Shown: piece by piece, positions 23,197 to 32,005 of the stretch
How the letters are laid out: each line of letters starts with the position of its first letter
Position numbering within the stretch: position 1 is the first letter of the stretch
Origin: Ornithomonoglobus_A sp045649025
Lineage (GTDB): Bacteria; Bacillota; Clostridia; UBA1381
Assembly: GCA_045649025.1 (NCBI GenBank)
Contig: JAZRPB010000025.1
Coordinates: forward strand, 40,550-104,549
Length of the DNA stretch: 64,000 bases
Direction of reading: 5' to 3'
Translations under genes and position numbers: made by a program
Notes under the pieces: generated by a model
Seen by the model: only the letters and a program-made list of their open reading frames with translations
Databases searched by the model: none
Told to the model about the DNA's origin: nothing

Positions 23197-24390
23197 TTAA
23201 TTTTTTGCACTTTCTCTTCCGGCAACATACCCCGATGACCACGCCCATTGCAGATTATATCCGCCGCAATCGCCGTCTATATCAAGTATCTCGCCACAAA
23301 AATATAGGCCCTTATGTTTTTTTGACTCTAACGTGTAACTGTTAATCTCATTTGTTTTTATACCGCCACGGGTAACCTGTGCATTATTCCAAGACATAGT
23401 ACCCGAAACTCTAAATTTCCATCTTTTGAGTGATTGTGCAATTGCTTCAACTTCAGCTTGAGTTAATGCAGAAGCTTTCTTTGAAAGAGGCTCTATTCCA
23501 ATACTCTTTAAAAACACCTGACCAATTCTTTTATTGAGCATACCAACAAAGAAATTTTCCATTTCAGTATTCTTTAATGCTTCAACACGTTTTTTTGTTA
23601 TATTTAGTACATCGTTTTTTGAGTATTTAGGCATTATATCAATTTCTATTATATCGCCTGTGTTTACATATGCCGACATTTCAAAGGCAGGCACACCCGA
23701 TAATCCATATTCTGTAAATAAAAGCTCGCCGTCCTTTGTTACATTTTGTGATGTGAGTGAGCACTGAAGCTTTAATCCTTTAAGCTTTTTAGCTACATCA
23801 CCCTCTGTTTTTATCTGGACAAGCGACGGAGTAAGCTTTGTTATACTGTGTCCGAGCTTTGTGGCTATATCGTAGCCGCTTCCATTTGAGCCAAGCGATG
23901 GTGAGGCCTTTCCGCCCGCTGCAACAATTGCTCTCTCGCAAAAAGCTCTTTGTCCTGTATACGATATGATTTCGTAGCCGTTTTTTAACGGTTTTAGCTC
24001 TTTTACTTCAAAATCCGTTTTTACCTCAATGCCCATCTCATTTATTGCATTTCGCAAAACATCAAGAACAGATGTGGCGGTATCTGAATATGGATACACT
24101 CTCCCCTTTTCTTCAACCTTATACATAAGGCCAAGCTTTTCAAAGTATGCAAGTGTTTCGCTAACCCAAAACTGCGACTTCACGTCATCAATAAAGCTAT
24201 TATCTTCACCGTGATAATTTCGTGTTTTTGCGTTTAGATTTGTCATATTGCAACGTCCGTTACCTGTTGCAAGTATTTTTCTTCCAACTCTGTCGCATCG
24301 TTCATAAATGGTAACAGAAGCACCATTTTGAGCTGCTGTAAGTGCACCAATTAACCCCGAAGCACCGCCGCCAATTACTGCAACAATCAT
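23197..24390 (-). CDS. FAD-dependent oxidoreductase, HI0933/BaiN family
   Basis: 397 residues. The N-terminal VIGGGASGLIGALTAAQNGASVTIYE is the FAD-binding dinucleotide fold, followed by the family signature GRKILATGNGRCNMTNLN. LYFCGEILDIDGDCGGYNLQWAWSSG at the C-terminus closes the FAD site and is diagnostic of HI0933-like proteins. A homologue (BaiN) is implicated in bile-acid dehydroxylation, but most members are uncharacterised; no bai genes are nearby. Its ATG overlaps the transporter stop by 4 bases. Confidence 0.9.
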   Translation of the reverse strand: MIVAVIGGGASGLIGALTAAQNGASVTIYERCDRVGRKILATGNGRCNMTNLNAKTRNYHGEDNSFIDDVKSQFWVSETLAYFEKLGLMYKVEEKGRVYPYSDTATSVLDVLRNAINEMGIEVKTDFEVKELKPLKNGYEIISYTGQRAFCERAIVAAGGKASPSLGSNGSGYDIATKLGHSITKLTPSLVQIKTEGDVAKKLKGLKLQCSLTSQNVTKDGELLFTEYGLSGVPAFEMSAYVNTGDIIEIDIMPKYSKNDVLNITKKRVEALKNTEMENFFVGMLNKRIGQVFLKSIGIEPLSKKASALTQAEVEAIAQSLKRWKFRVSGTMSWNNAQVTRGGIKTNEINSYTLESKKHKGLYFCGEILDIDGDCGGYNLQWAWSSGYVAGRESAKN

Positions 24391-25520
24391 TTCTTTACCC
24401 TTTCTTCATACATTGCAGTTACTTCCTGAAATAAAATTCTTAAAACTGCAACAACAGGAACTGAAATAAGCATACCAATAAATCCAAACAACGAGCCGCC
24501 AACTGTGACAGCTATTATAATTAACAACGGACGTATTTCAAGTGTGTCACCCATAACCTTGGGTCCTAAAATATTGCCGTCTATCTGCTGCAGTATAAGC
24601 AAAATTATTGCAACAGTTACACCCTTTATAAGACCGCTTGTTATAATTGAAACCACAATGGCAGTAACGCTTGCAATTATTGAACCAAAGTATGGAATCA
24701 AATCCATTGCACCAATAAAAAGTCCGAGTATGAGTGCGTATTTGATATCAAGCAGCGATAACACAATTATTGAAACTGCCGCCATTATACCGCAACAAAT
24801 CAATCTTGAGTATATATAATTTGTAAAAATTTCATTTACCTGTCTTGAATGAACTAAAACACCATCAAGACGTTCTTGCTTTATAAAAATAGCACAAAAG
24901 CTTATTAATGCTTTTTTTATTCTATCCTTATCCAAAAGCATATAAACAGAAGCTATTAGGGCAATCACAATATTTAACAGGCTTGATGTTATATTAACAA
25001 CACCCATTGCATACTTACCCACCTGTGAGGCATCAAAACCGCCAACAAGCTTATTTATTGCGTTTGTAATATGCTGTGCACTGTTTTCAAATAAATTACT
25101 GTTGCCAAACATTTCGTATTGGCTCAATTTTGTGATAGCCAAATCAATAAGCTTTGGTATATCCGACATCAAATCTACCAAGCTCATATACATAGACGGA
25201 AGCAGGTATGATGCTATCCACATCAGTACACCTACACCTATTAAATAAACAATTAATATACTTAAGCCCCACGAATGTTTTTTTAGGATTTCACAATGCT
25301 TAAATTTTAAATTATCTATTAGACCTTTAATTTTCTTTGCGGGCAGGTTAAAAACATATGCAATTATAAATGCTGCAAAAAACGGTTTAAACGCAGATAA
25401 GACAGTACCAATAATACTGCCTATATCTCTTATGTTATCAAAGGTTTTATAAACGGTTATAACCGCAACTGCAAAAATAAATGCAACAACCCATCTTGAA
25501 TATTCCTTTAATTTTCTCAT
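24387..25520 (-). CDS. AI-2E family transporter
   Basis: 377 residues, about eight hydrophobic segments, with the family arrangement: two N-terminal helices, a long soluble stretch, then IKYALILGLFIGAMDLIPYFGSIIA and the C-terminal QQIDGNILGPKVMGDTLEIRP motif that defines the AI-2E exporter (formerly PerM) family. Substrates are varied and not predictable. It overlaps the following gene by 4 bases (ATGA), so translation is coupled. Confidence 0.9.
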   Translation of the reverse strand: MRKLKEYSRWVVAFIFAVAVITVYKTFDNIRDIGSIIGTVLSAFKPFFAAFIIAYVFNLPAKKIKGLIDNLKFKHCEILKKHSWGLSILIVYLIGVGVLMWIASYLLPSMYMSLVDLMSDIPKLIDLAITKLSQYEMFGNSNLFENSAQHITNAINKLVGGFDASQVGKYAMGVVNITSSLLNIVIALIASVYMLLDKDRIKKALISFCAIFIKQERLDGVLVHSRQVNEIFTNYIYSRLICCGIMAAVSIIVLSLLDIKYALILGLFIGAMDLIPYFGSIIASVTAIVVSIITSGLIKGVTVAIILLILQQIDGNILGPKVMGDTLEIRPLLIIIAVTVGGSLFGFIGMLISVPVVAVLRILFQEVTAMYEERVKK

Positions 25521-25540
25521 TTATATAACACTCTCTTTTA

Positions 25541-25580
25541 AAAATACAGGCAAACCGCCTTTTTGGTCTGCCTGTATTTT
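25541..25580. terminator. Terminator between the SLH gene and the AI-2E transporter
   Basis: 12-bp perfect stem (25541-25552 with 25569-25580), flanked by A and T runs; ends the SLH transcript on the minus strand. Confidence 0.8.
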
Positions 25581-25588
25581 GTTATGAT

Positions 25589-27409
25589 TTATTTTTCTTC
25601 TATTACAATCAATGTTGCAACAAATGCACCATTTGTAACCTTACCATATGCAACAACCTGCATACCTGCCTTTATGTATTCCATATTCTTCTTTGAACCC
25701 AACGAAGACACGATCATTGTTTTTGTATTGTTCGAGAATACTGTTTCTGCAACCGTGTTACCATCTCCAACAATATTTACAAATCCAAGCGATGTATTTA
25801 CTGCACTTACAGTTCCAACAACCTTACCATCATTTGAAATTGTGCTTCCAAGGCAAACAATCTTTGTTATAGCCTCTGAATCTGTTGTTATTTTTATTGT
25901 GTCGCCAACTCGTAAATCATAAACTGTAATATCCTCGTTATTCTTTGTGATTGGAGTATCGTTAGCTATAATATATGTCTTTTCAACAGAGTTGATTTTT
26001 ACTGTCATTGTTGATTGAGTAGAAATGTTGATTGATTGTATAGTTCCTTCAAAGGTCTGCAATGTAGATGTTGCAACAACCGATGTAATCTCGCCGTATT
26101 TAACAGTTAATGTTACATTGTCACCAGGATAGATTGCTGAAAAGTCGGTCATAACACCGTTCTTTTGTACCTTTGCATCATTTGCAACAGGGATAACCAT
26201 TCCGTCGTACTGACTGTTGCTATGTGAAATTGTTACTGAAAGATAGTCTTCAATATCTACCGATTGAATTACCGCATTTTCAATTCTGTATTCTTTCTTC
26301 TCGCCCTTTACTGCGTATACCTTACCGTCTGACATCTCTAATGTAATAACATCGCCGCTCTGGAATGACCTTAATGTTGCAGGCTCTCCATCGTAGCTTA
26401 CTGTTATATTATCTGCACATATATATGAGCTTGATGCACTCTCACCAAGTGGTATTAATCTTATTAAAACCACGCCGCCTGTTGTAGCAGAGCCTTGATA
26501 TTTACCAGTAACAGTTACATCTGCTTTATCGGAATGTGTATCAACACTAATAACATTACCATTTTGAACTGCACAAGTAACAGATACATTAACTATCATT
26601 TGTTCAAGCTTTACGTCTGAACCAAGGATTTTAAATTGTGTGTTACTATCATATGTGTATTTTATATTATCGCCGAATTGATTTGAAATAGTAATCTCGC
26701 TATTTTCGGTATCAATATTTGTAAGCTTACCCTCAACATACTCGCAACCTGTTTTATCAACCACACGTGCAAGCATAACTGCCATTTGACCTCTTAAAAC
26801 AGACTGGTTTGGTGCAAAGCCACCATCCTCCATACCATTCATTATACCATTATCGGTAACAAAGCTTACATAACCCAGTGCGTTAGATGGAATATCCTTT
26901 GCATCGGTATAATCAAGACTTATGCTTGTTTGTCCCTTTACTTCCTCTTCGCCGTGCATTGCCTTTGTTATGATAATAGCCGCCTCGTAACGAAGCATAG
27001 GCTCGTCCTTTACTTCTTTAATATATGTATTAAGGTCTGATTCTGTAAGTGTGCCATTATAGAGCATATATGCAAGCTCGTCTTGTCCCCAGCTTAAGTA
27101 ATATTGTTTCAACAGCTCATCATATTCCTCGTGAGCCTTTTTTAACACATTTGCATTTGCTTCATCCAAAGCACCCATAGCTCTTGCAAAAAGAGCAATA
27201 CATTCAAGCTTTGTAACCTGATTATCTGGTTTGAAGGTTCCGTCTTCATAACCATTTATATATCCTTTATCAGCCATATCCTCTATGTAGGTTCTTGCCC
27301 ATGAATATTGCTCCGACATTATATCAGAAAAAGTTGCAGCAAAAACACTTGATGTACACATTGCTATTGCAATTGCACTTGATGTTATAATCTTGGTTAT
27401 CTTTTTCAT
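25589..27409 (-). CDS. Secreted S-layer homology (SLH) protein with C-terminal beta repeats
   Basis: 606 residues. Signal peptide MKKITKIITSSAIAIAMCTSSVFA, then three SLH modules in ~25-225 (YINGYEDGTFKPDNQVTKLE; GIMNGMEDGGFAPNQSVLR are typical cores; the middle one is degenerate). SLH modules bind secondary wall polymers. The rest, ~225-606, is a series of beta-rich units of ~60 residues with recurring V-G-x-V/I-x-S-V/I-x and GDxVTL patterns, possibly DUF5666-like OB folds. It is anchored to the wall and probably structural. Own promoter (27476-27504) and terminator. Confidence 0.87.
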   Translation of the reverse strand: MKKITKIITSSAIAIAMCTSSVFAATFSDIMSEQYSWARTYIEDMADKGYINGYEDGTFKPDNQVTKLECIALFARAMGALDEANANVLKKAHEEYDELLKQYYLSWGQDELAYMLYNGTLTESDLNTYIKEVKDEPMLRYEAAIIITKAMHGEEEVKGQTSISLDYTDAKDIPSNALGYVSFVTDNGIMNGMEDGGFAPNQSVLRGQMAVMLARVVDKTGCEYVEGKLTNIDTENSEITISNQFGDNIKYTYDSNTQFKILGSDVKLEQMIVNVSVTCAVQNGNVISVDTHSDKADVTVTGKYQGSATTGGVVLIRLIPLGESASSSYICADNITVSYDGEPATLRSFQSGDVITLEMSDGKVYAVKGEKKEYRIENAVIQSVDIEDYLSVTISHSNSQYDGMVIPVANDAKVQKNGVMTDFSAIYPGDNVTLTVKYGEITSVVATSTLQTFEGTIQSINISTQSTMTVKINSVEKTYIIANDTPITKNNEDITVYDLRVGDTIKITTDSEAITKIVCLGSTISNDGKVVGTVSAVNTSLGFVNIVGDGNTVAETVFSNNTKTMIVSSLGSKKNMEYIKAGMQVVAYGKVTNGAFVATLIVIEEK

Positions 27410-27475
27410 TATCGAGTACCGTCCTTTCCTTAATATAGCTTAACAGTTTACACTATTTATTGCTATTTCAAATAA

Positions 27476-27504
27476 ATTATAACACAATATATTGCATTTT
27501 TCAA
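27476..27504 (-). promoter_or_regulatory. Promoter of the SLH gene
   Basis: Minus strand TTGAAA (27504-27499) and TATAAT (27481-27476), 17-base spacer; leader about 65 nt. Confidence 0.75.
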
Positions 27505-27546
27505 CAATGTAATAGAAAATTAGCACTCCTGTAATTAAAAATTAAT

Positions 27547-27580
27547 ATTCCCGTTGAAACATGTAAATTACAACGGGAAT
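27547..27580. terminator. Terminator downstream of the DUF378 gene
   Basis: 10-bp perfect stem ATTCCCGTTG/CAACGGGAAT (27547-27556 with 27571-27580), 14-nt loop, just after the DUF378 stop. The following T-run is weak. Confidence 0.6.
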
Positions 27581-27585
27581 TCAAT

Positions 27586-27786
27586 TTATGCATTATTATT
27601 ATTTCTTGATGTGAATAGAAATTTTATCGACCAAAGACCTGCTATTCCTACAATTGTGAATATAATTCTCGGAATTAACGCTAACTGACCGCCAAATATT
27701 GTGCCAACAAGATCAAAGCCAAACAAACCGACCAATAACCAGTTTATTGCCCCAATTATAACTAATACTAATGCTGTTTTATCCAT
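27586..27786 (-). CDS. DUF378 small membrane protein
   Basis: 66 residues, two membrane helices. The pattern LVIIGAINWLLVGLFGFDLVGTIFGG is the DUF378 signature (GAxNWGLVG...FNLV). Function of the family is unknown. A poly-Asn C-terminal tail (RNNNNA) is unusual but minor. Monocistronic, TAAGGAG site before ATG 27786. Confidence 0.88.
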   Translation of the reverse strand: MDKTALVLVIIGAINWLLVGLFGFDLVGTIFGGQLALIPRIIFTIVGIAGLWSIKFLFTSRNNNNA

Positions 27787-27907
27787 AAGCTTTTTCTCCT
27801 TACATAAATTATTCGTTATTATTCTATGCTTGTATCATTTCTTTAAACGTGGTAATAATTTCCATATTTAAAATATATGCTTATAATAGCAAAGGAGATG
27901 AATAAGA

Positions 27908-28327
27908 ATGAAAATTAAAAAAGGATATTTTATAGCATCTTTTATGGTTGTGATTTCAATTATATCGTTTATAGCATTTGGCGAAGATGTGCATAATGAT
28001 ATGAATATTTTATTTCTAAATTCATACGGCTGGGAGGTTGATACCGTATACTGCGACAAAAGCAACATAATTATCCCCCAACCCTTTGATATGGTATATG
28101 AAAACTATAACAAACTTCAGCTTGAAGCAGGTCTTGATTTGCAACCATATCAGGGAAAGAAAGCAATACGCTACACATATAAGGTCAAAAACTACCCCAT
28201 TGATGTTCACGATACTGTATATGCAAACGTGATAGTTGCAAATAACACGTGTATCGGCGGTGATATTATGACAATCCCCCTCGACGGCTTTATGCACTCA
28301 CTTTCATATATGCCAAAAAGCAATTAG
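27908..28327 (+). CDS. DUF4830 membrane-anchored protein
   Basis: 139 residues. One N-terminal hydrophobic helix (about 7-24) anchors or exports it. The rest has the DUF4830 pattern: NSYGWEVDTVYCDKSNIIIP, FDMVYENYNKLQLEAGLDL, YQGKKAIRYTYKVKNYP, and the end GGDIMTIPLDGFMHSL. The family is found in Firmicutes and has no known function. AAAGGAG precedes ATG 27908. The neighbouring + genes start after a separate promoter. Confidence 0.8.
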   Translation: MKIKKGYFIASFMVVISIISFIAFGEDVHNDMNILFLNSYGWEVDTVYCDKSNIIIPQPFDMVYENYNKLQLEAGLDLQPYQGKKAIRYTYKVKNYPIDVHDTVYANVIVANNTCIGGDIMTIPLDGFMHSLSYMPKSN

Positions 28328-28358
28328 TGTGTTTTGTAAAAATTATTTGTTATAATCA

Positions 28359-28387
28359 TTGACTTTTTATTGTAAACTTTGTATAAT
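28359..28387 (+). promoter_or_regulatory. Promoter of the vanZ-cpsB unit
   Basis: TTGACT (28359-28364) and TATAAT (28382-28387) with 17-base spacer, 31 bases before ATG 28419. Confidence 0.78.
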
Positions 28388-28418
28388 ATAATTGTAGAAT
28401 AAATTAAGGACGAACTTT

Positions 28419-28889
28419 ATGAAAAAATATTTAAAATATATACCTTGTGTAACCACACTTGCCATTATGTATATAATTTTTTCTTTCTCTGCACAAGATG
28501 CTACCACCTCATCCCAGTCGAGCAGCTCACTTATAGCTTTTTTTATCAGCTTACTGCCCGATGGCTTTTTTAATTCAGACAAGGAAGTATTAATACAAAA
28601 TGCAAGTCATCTTGTGCGTAAAATGGCACACTTTACAATTTATACTGCATTGGGTATAAGTGTTTTTTCTATGTTTAAATTACTCATAGAGAAAATAAAA
28701 CCCATACACACAATAATTATATCAACACTATTTTGTTTGATGTATGCAATATCCGACGAAATACATCAAATGTTTGTTCCCGGCAGAAGCTGTCAGATTT
28801 CTGATATTATACTTGATACATCGGGAGCACTAACCGGTGTAATTGTAACATTTTTGATAATTAAAATACTACGGAGGCGAAAAATATGA
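28419..28889 (+). CDS. VanZ-family membrane protein
   Basis: 156 residues, four to five hydrophobic segments. KMAHFTIYTALG and YAISDEIHQMFVPGRSCQISDIILDTSGALTG are the VanZ motifs. VanZ of vancomycin operons gives low-level teicoplanin resistance, but most homologues are chromosomal and have unknown envelope roles; no van genes lie here. The next gene starts inside its stop (4-base overlap, ATGA), so the two are translated together. Confidence 0.92.
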   Translation: MKKYLKYIPCVTTLAIMYIIFSFSAQDATTSSQSSSSLIAFFISLLPDGFFNSDKEVLIQNASHLVRKMAHFTIYTALGISVFSMFKLLIEKIKPIHTIIISTLFCLMYAISDEIHQMFVPGRSCQISDIILDTSGALTGVIVTFLIIKILRRRKI

Positions 28890-29656
28890 TAGATGCACAT
28901 TCCCATATTTTGCCCGAATTAGACGACGGAGCGCAAAGTCTTGAGCTTGCACTTAATATGCTTAAGGAAAGTACACTTCAGGGTGTGACCGACGTTGTGT
29001 CTACATCTCATTGCTATCCAAAAACAGAAGCAGAAATTATTGAATTTTTAAATAAGCGAAAATCATCATATGATATACTTCATAGCGGTATGGAAAGCAT
29101 TGATACGAGCCTTCCGCATATTCATCAAGGCTGCGAGGTCAATATGCTTACAGATATTTCTGATTTGGAAAATATTTCCTCATTATGTATAGATAACACA
29201 GACTACATATTAATTGAAATGCCCTATTCACCTTGGAGTGACTGGATGATAGACAGTGTATACAAGCTTATATTACGTGGCTTAAAGCCAATTATGGCAC
29301 ATATTGACAGATACACCTCTCAAAACAAAGAAAATTTAATGGCACTTTTGGAGCTTGATGTTATTTTTCAGGTAAATGCTGATTTATTTTTAAATAAAAA
29401 AATGAAGAAAACTGCCGATAAATTAATAAACGACGGATATGTGCACATTATAGGCAGCGATATGCACAGTATGGGTATAAGAAAACCAAATCTAAAAAAT
29501 GCAAAAGTAGAAATCACCTCAAGATACGGATTGGAATTCTTTAACGAAATGCAGGAAAATGCCCGTTATATTTTAAAAAATGAGGACATCCCCCACAGAC
29601 GTCTTACAATAAAAAAACAACACTGTCCTATTTTTAATTTTTTAAAGAGCAAATAA
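28886..29656 (+). CDS. CpsB/CapC-type PHP-domain tyrosine phosphatase
   Basis: 256 residues of the PHP metallo-phosphatase family that dephosphorylates bacterial tyrosine kinases controlling capsule and polysaccharide export (CpsB, YwqE). Metal motifs: MIDAHSHILPELDDGA at the N-terminus, STSHCYP, HQGCEVNML, a later MAHIDRY, and GSDMHSMGIRKPN at the end. No tyrosine kinase (CpsD/YwqD), Wzz-like modulator or polysaccharide cluster is adjacent; the partner is the overlapping VanZ gene. Function by homology is therefore good at the enzyme level and uncertain at the pathway level. Confidence 0.88.
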   Translation: MIDAHSHILPELDDGAQSLELALNMLKESTLQGVTDVVSTSHCYPKTEAEIIEFLNKRKSSYDILHSGMESIDTSLPHIHQGCEVNMLTDISDLENISSLCIDNTDYILIEMPYSPWSDWMIDSVYKLILRGLKPIMAHIDRYTSQNKENLMALLELDVIFQVNADLFLNKKMKKTADKLINDGYVHIIGSDMHSMGIRKPNLKNAKVEITSRYGLEFFNEMQENARYILKNEDIPHRRLTIKKQHCPIFNFLKSK

Positions 29657-29687
29657 CGGCTTTATATGAAATTTACCCCAAAATCAC

Positions 29688-29716
29688 TTGACATAAAAGC
29701 TAATTTGTAATATAAT
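29688..29716 (+). promoter_or_regulatory. Consensus promoter of the second SLH gene
   Basis: TTGACA (29688-29693) and TATAAT (29711-29716), 17-base spacer: a perfect sigma-A consensus, which predicts high expression of the SLH protein at 29763. Confidence 0.88.
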
Positions 29717-29762
29717 TAGAAGTAGTTTATTTGGGAAAATATTTAATTAAGGAGTGATATAA

Positions 29763-31907
29763 ATGAACAAGAAGATAATTTCGTTTATAACGGCATTATC
29801 TATGTGTGCAACAATGGCAATTATGCCAATTACAGCGTCGGCGGACGACTCACTGAAGACCGCAGTAATGGATGCTTTTACCGCTTTGGCTGATACCAAC
29901 GGTGAGTTCACAATAGACGGAACAACCTTTAAGAAGGATAATGATAATAATCGTATTAACGTGTTAAAAACAGCTACTGTTAACGGCGTTACTTTTGATG
30001 AAATTCTGGTTGATACAAACATTCAGGCAAAAACAGGTGTTCTTGGAAGCACATCAGTTTGGGCAGATGAAAATGTTTCGCAAACAGTAACAGACAGAAC
30101 TGCAATATCAGATTTTTCACTAAAGACAACTATGTATATGGCAGGGGTTAAGACCATATATGATAAATACATAGCACTTGCAACTATGTTTGTTAATAAT
30201 GCTTCTCTGCCGGGTGTTACACAGGCAGAGCTTAACGGTATAAAGGTAAAGGGTGAGTTTACAATAACAGTTAAACTCCCTGTAGGACTTACTATTGCAG
30301 ATGAAACTATGAAGCAGAGTAATCAGGATATGCATGGTTTCTCTTTTGAAGATGGCACAGCTATATCCACACTATACAAGGAAATCAGCAGAACCTACAC
30401 TCCCGCTTCAGCCTCATCAGGAGAAGTGCTTAACATAACAATTGCACCATCCTCAAACGGTGATGTAGATTACGCACATAAATCCACTCTTGATACCCAT
30501 GTTGGCAAAAACATTGTAATTCAATGTCCTGTTAAGGCTCTTGCTCCTCAAACAGGAACATCCATAACATACACTGCCGAGGGTTATGTAAGAGGTTGGA
30601 CAGAGATATGTTCTGCAGCTGACGATTCATTAGCATACGTTAATTACAAGGCAAACCAAAAAACTGATACAAGTGAAACAGTAACAACCGAAGGCACTGT
30701 AGGTGATGAAAACATTATATTAAGTGAAGATGTTATCGTGAATTACCAACAACCCACAACACCATCCGCACCCGGAGGCAGCGATGTGGCAACATACATC
30801 TTAAAGTTTGAAACAAATGGTGGTAATAATATTGTTCCGCTTTCAAAGACAAAGGGTACATCAATCGACCTTACTGTGTATAAACCTGTAAAAGAAGGTG
30901 CTGTATTTGAAGGTTGGTATAGCGACAGCGCGTTAACAATACCTGTTGACAAGGTTACTCTGAATTCTAATATGACTGTATATGCAAAATGGAGTGATAC
31001 AACAGACGAAGAAAAAGTTACCTTAACATTTGTAACAAACGGTGGTTTATCTGTTGCTCCTGTAACAACAAACAAGGGCACTGCTGTTGATATTAACGAT
31101 TATATTACATTAAGAGAAGGTTATACATTCGAGGGCTGGTATCTTGATAAGGAATTTACAATTCCTGTTGATATTCATACATTGCATAATGATACAACAG
31201 TATATGCAAAATGGAGTGAAACTCCAATACCATCACAACTTACCGATGAGCACTATGCATATATTATAGGACGTCATGATGGTCTTGTTCACCCAAGTGC
31301 TAATATCACAAGAGCAGAGGTTGCAACAATCTTCTTCAGACTTCTTACTGCCGAGGTAAGAGATGGTAACCTTACAAAAGAAAATAATTTTGATGACGTA
31401 AATGACGGAGATTGGTTCTGTGCTGCAGTATCAACACTTGAAGATTTAGGAATTATCAACGGACGTACCGACACAACATTTGTTCCTAATGCATTCATAA
31501 CAAGAGCAGAATATGCTGCAATTGCATCAAGATTCTCCGATGTAGTATATGATGGCAAGGATAAGTTTACAGATATAGCAGGCCACTGGGCAGAAGACGA
31601 AATCAACGAAGCATCTCATATTGGTTGGATAGTTGGTGACGGAGGCAAGTTCAGACCTGATGATTATACCACAAGAGCAGAGGCTATGACTCTTACAAAC
31701 AGAGTTCTAAAGCGTATTCCTCAAACAACCGACGACCTACTCGACGATATGGTTAAGTGGCCAGATAATATGGATACAGCAATGTGGTATTACCTTGCAG
31801 TTCAAGAGGCTACAAACAGTCACGATTACGAACTAAAGGCTGATAATGTACACGAAAAGTGGACCACAATTGAAGCTCCTCGTGATTGGACAGAGTACGA
31901 GAAATAA
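29763..31907 (+). CDS. Secreted SLH protein with two Listeria-Bacteroides (Flg_new) repeats
   Basis: 714 residues. Signal peptide to about residue 27 (ending PITASA). Residues ~30-330 are a beta-rich domain without recognisable motifs. Two InlB B-type repeats follow at about 340-412 and 418-485 (GWYSDSALTIPVDKVTL and GWYLDKEFTIPVDIHTL, both ending in TVYAKWS). Three SLH modules close the chain (~495-665; cores VHPSANITRAEVATIFFR, NGRTDTTFVPNAFITRAE, KFRPDDYTTRAEAM), then a tail with WPDNMDTAMWYYLAVQEATN. It should be wall-attached via its C-terminus. The consensus promoter and strong terminator suggest an abundant product. Confidence 0.88.
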   Translation: MNKKIISFITALSMCATMAIMPITASADDSLKTAVMDAFTALADTNGEFTIDGTTFKKDNDNNRINVLKTATVNGVTFDEILVDTNIQAKTGVLGSTSVWADENVSQTVTDRTAISDFSLKTTMYMAGVKTIYDKYIALATMFVNNASLPGVTQAELNGIKVKGEFTITVKLPVGLTIADETMKQSNQDMHGFSFEDGTAISTLYKEISRTYTPASASSGEVLNITIAPSSNGDVDYAHKSTLDTHVGKNIVIQCPVKALAPQTGTSITYTAEGYVRGWTEICSAADDSLAYVNYKANQKTDTSETVTTEGTVGDENIILSEDVIVNYQQPTTPSAPGGSDVATYILKFETNGGNNIVPLSKTKGTSIDLTVYKPVKEGAVFEGWYSDSALTIPVDKVTLNSNMTVYAKWSDTTDEEKVTLTFVTNGGLSVAPVTTNKGTAVDINDYITLREGYTFEGWYLDKEFTIPVDIHTLHNDTTVYAKWSETPIPSQLTDEHYAYIIGRHDGLVHPSANITRAEVATIFFRLLTAEVRDGNLTKENNFDDVNDGDWFCAAVSTLEDLGIINGRTDTTFVPNAFITRAEYAAIASRFSDVVYDGKDKFTDIAGHWAEDEINEASHIGWIVGDGGKFRPDDYTTRAEAMTLTNRVLKRIPQTTDDLLDDMVKWPDNMDTAMWYYLAVQEATNSHDYELKADNVHEKWTTIEAPRDWTEYEK

Positions 31908-31926
31908 TTACAATTTAATTAAAAAG

Positions 31927-31962
31927 AAAGAACGAATTTCTTTAAGAAATTCGTTCTTTTTT
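31927..31962 (+). terminator. Terminator of the second SLH gene
   Basis: 15-bp perfect stem (31927-31941 with 31945-31959), 3-nt loop, followed by T-run; also usable for metY on the opposite strand. Confidence 0.9.
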
Positions 31963-32005
31963 GTGTTTGCAAAATATTAACTGTTTTGCATTTACCTGTT
32001 TTAAA

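Noticed and set aside
23197..24390. Bile-acid 7-dehydroxylation gene baiN
   Set aside because: Only the broad HI0933 family is supported; no other bai genes are present.
28419..28889. Glycopeptide resistance locus (VanZ, VanW)
   Set aside because: No vanH, ligase, vanX or two-component genes. VanZ- and VanW-family proteins are common chromosomal envelope proteins.
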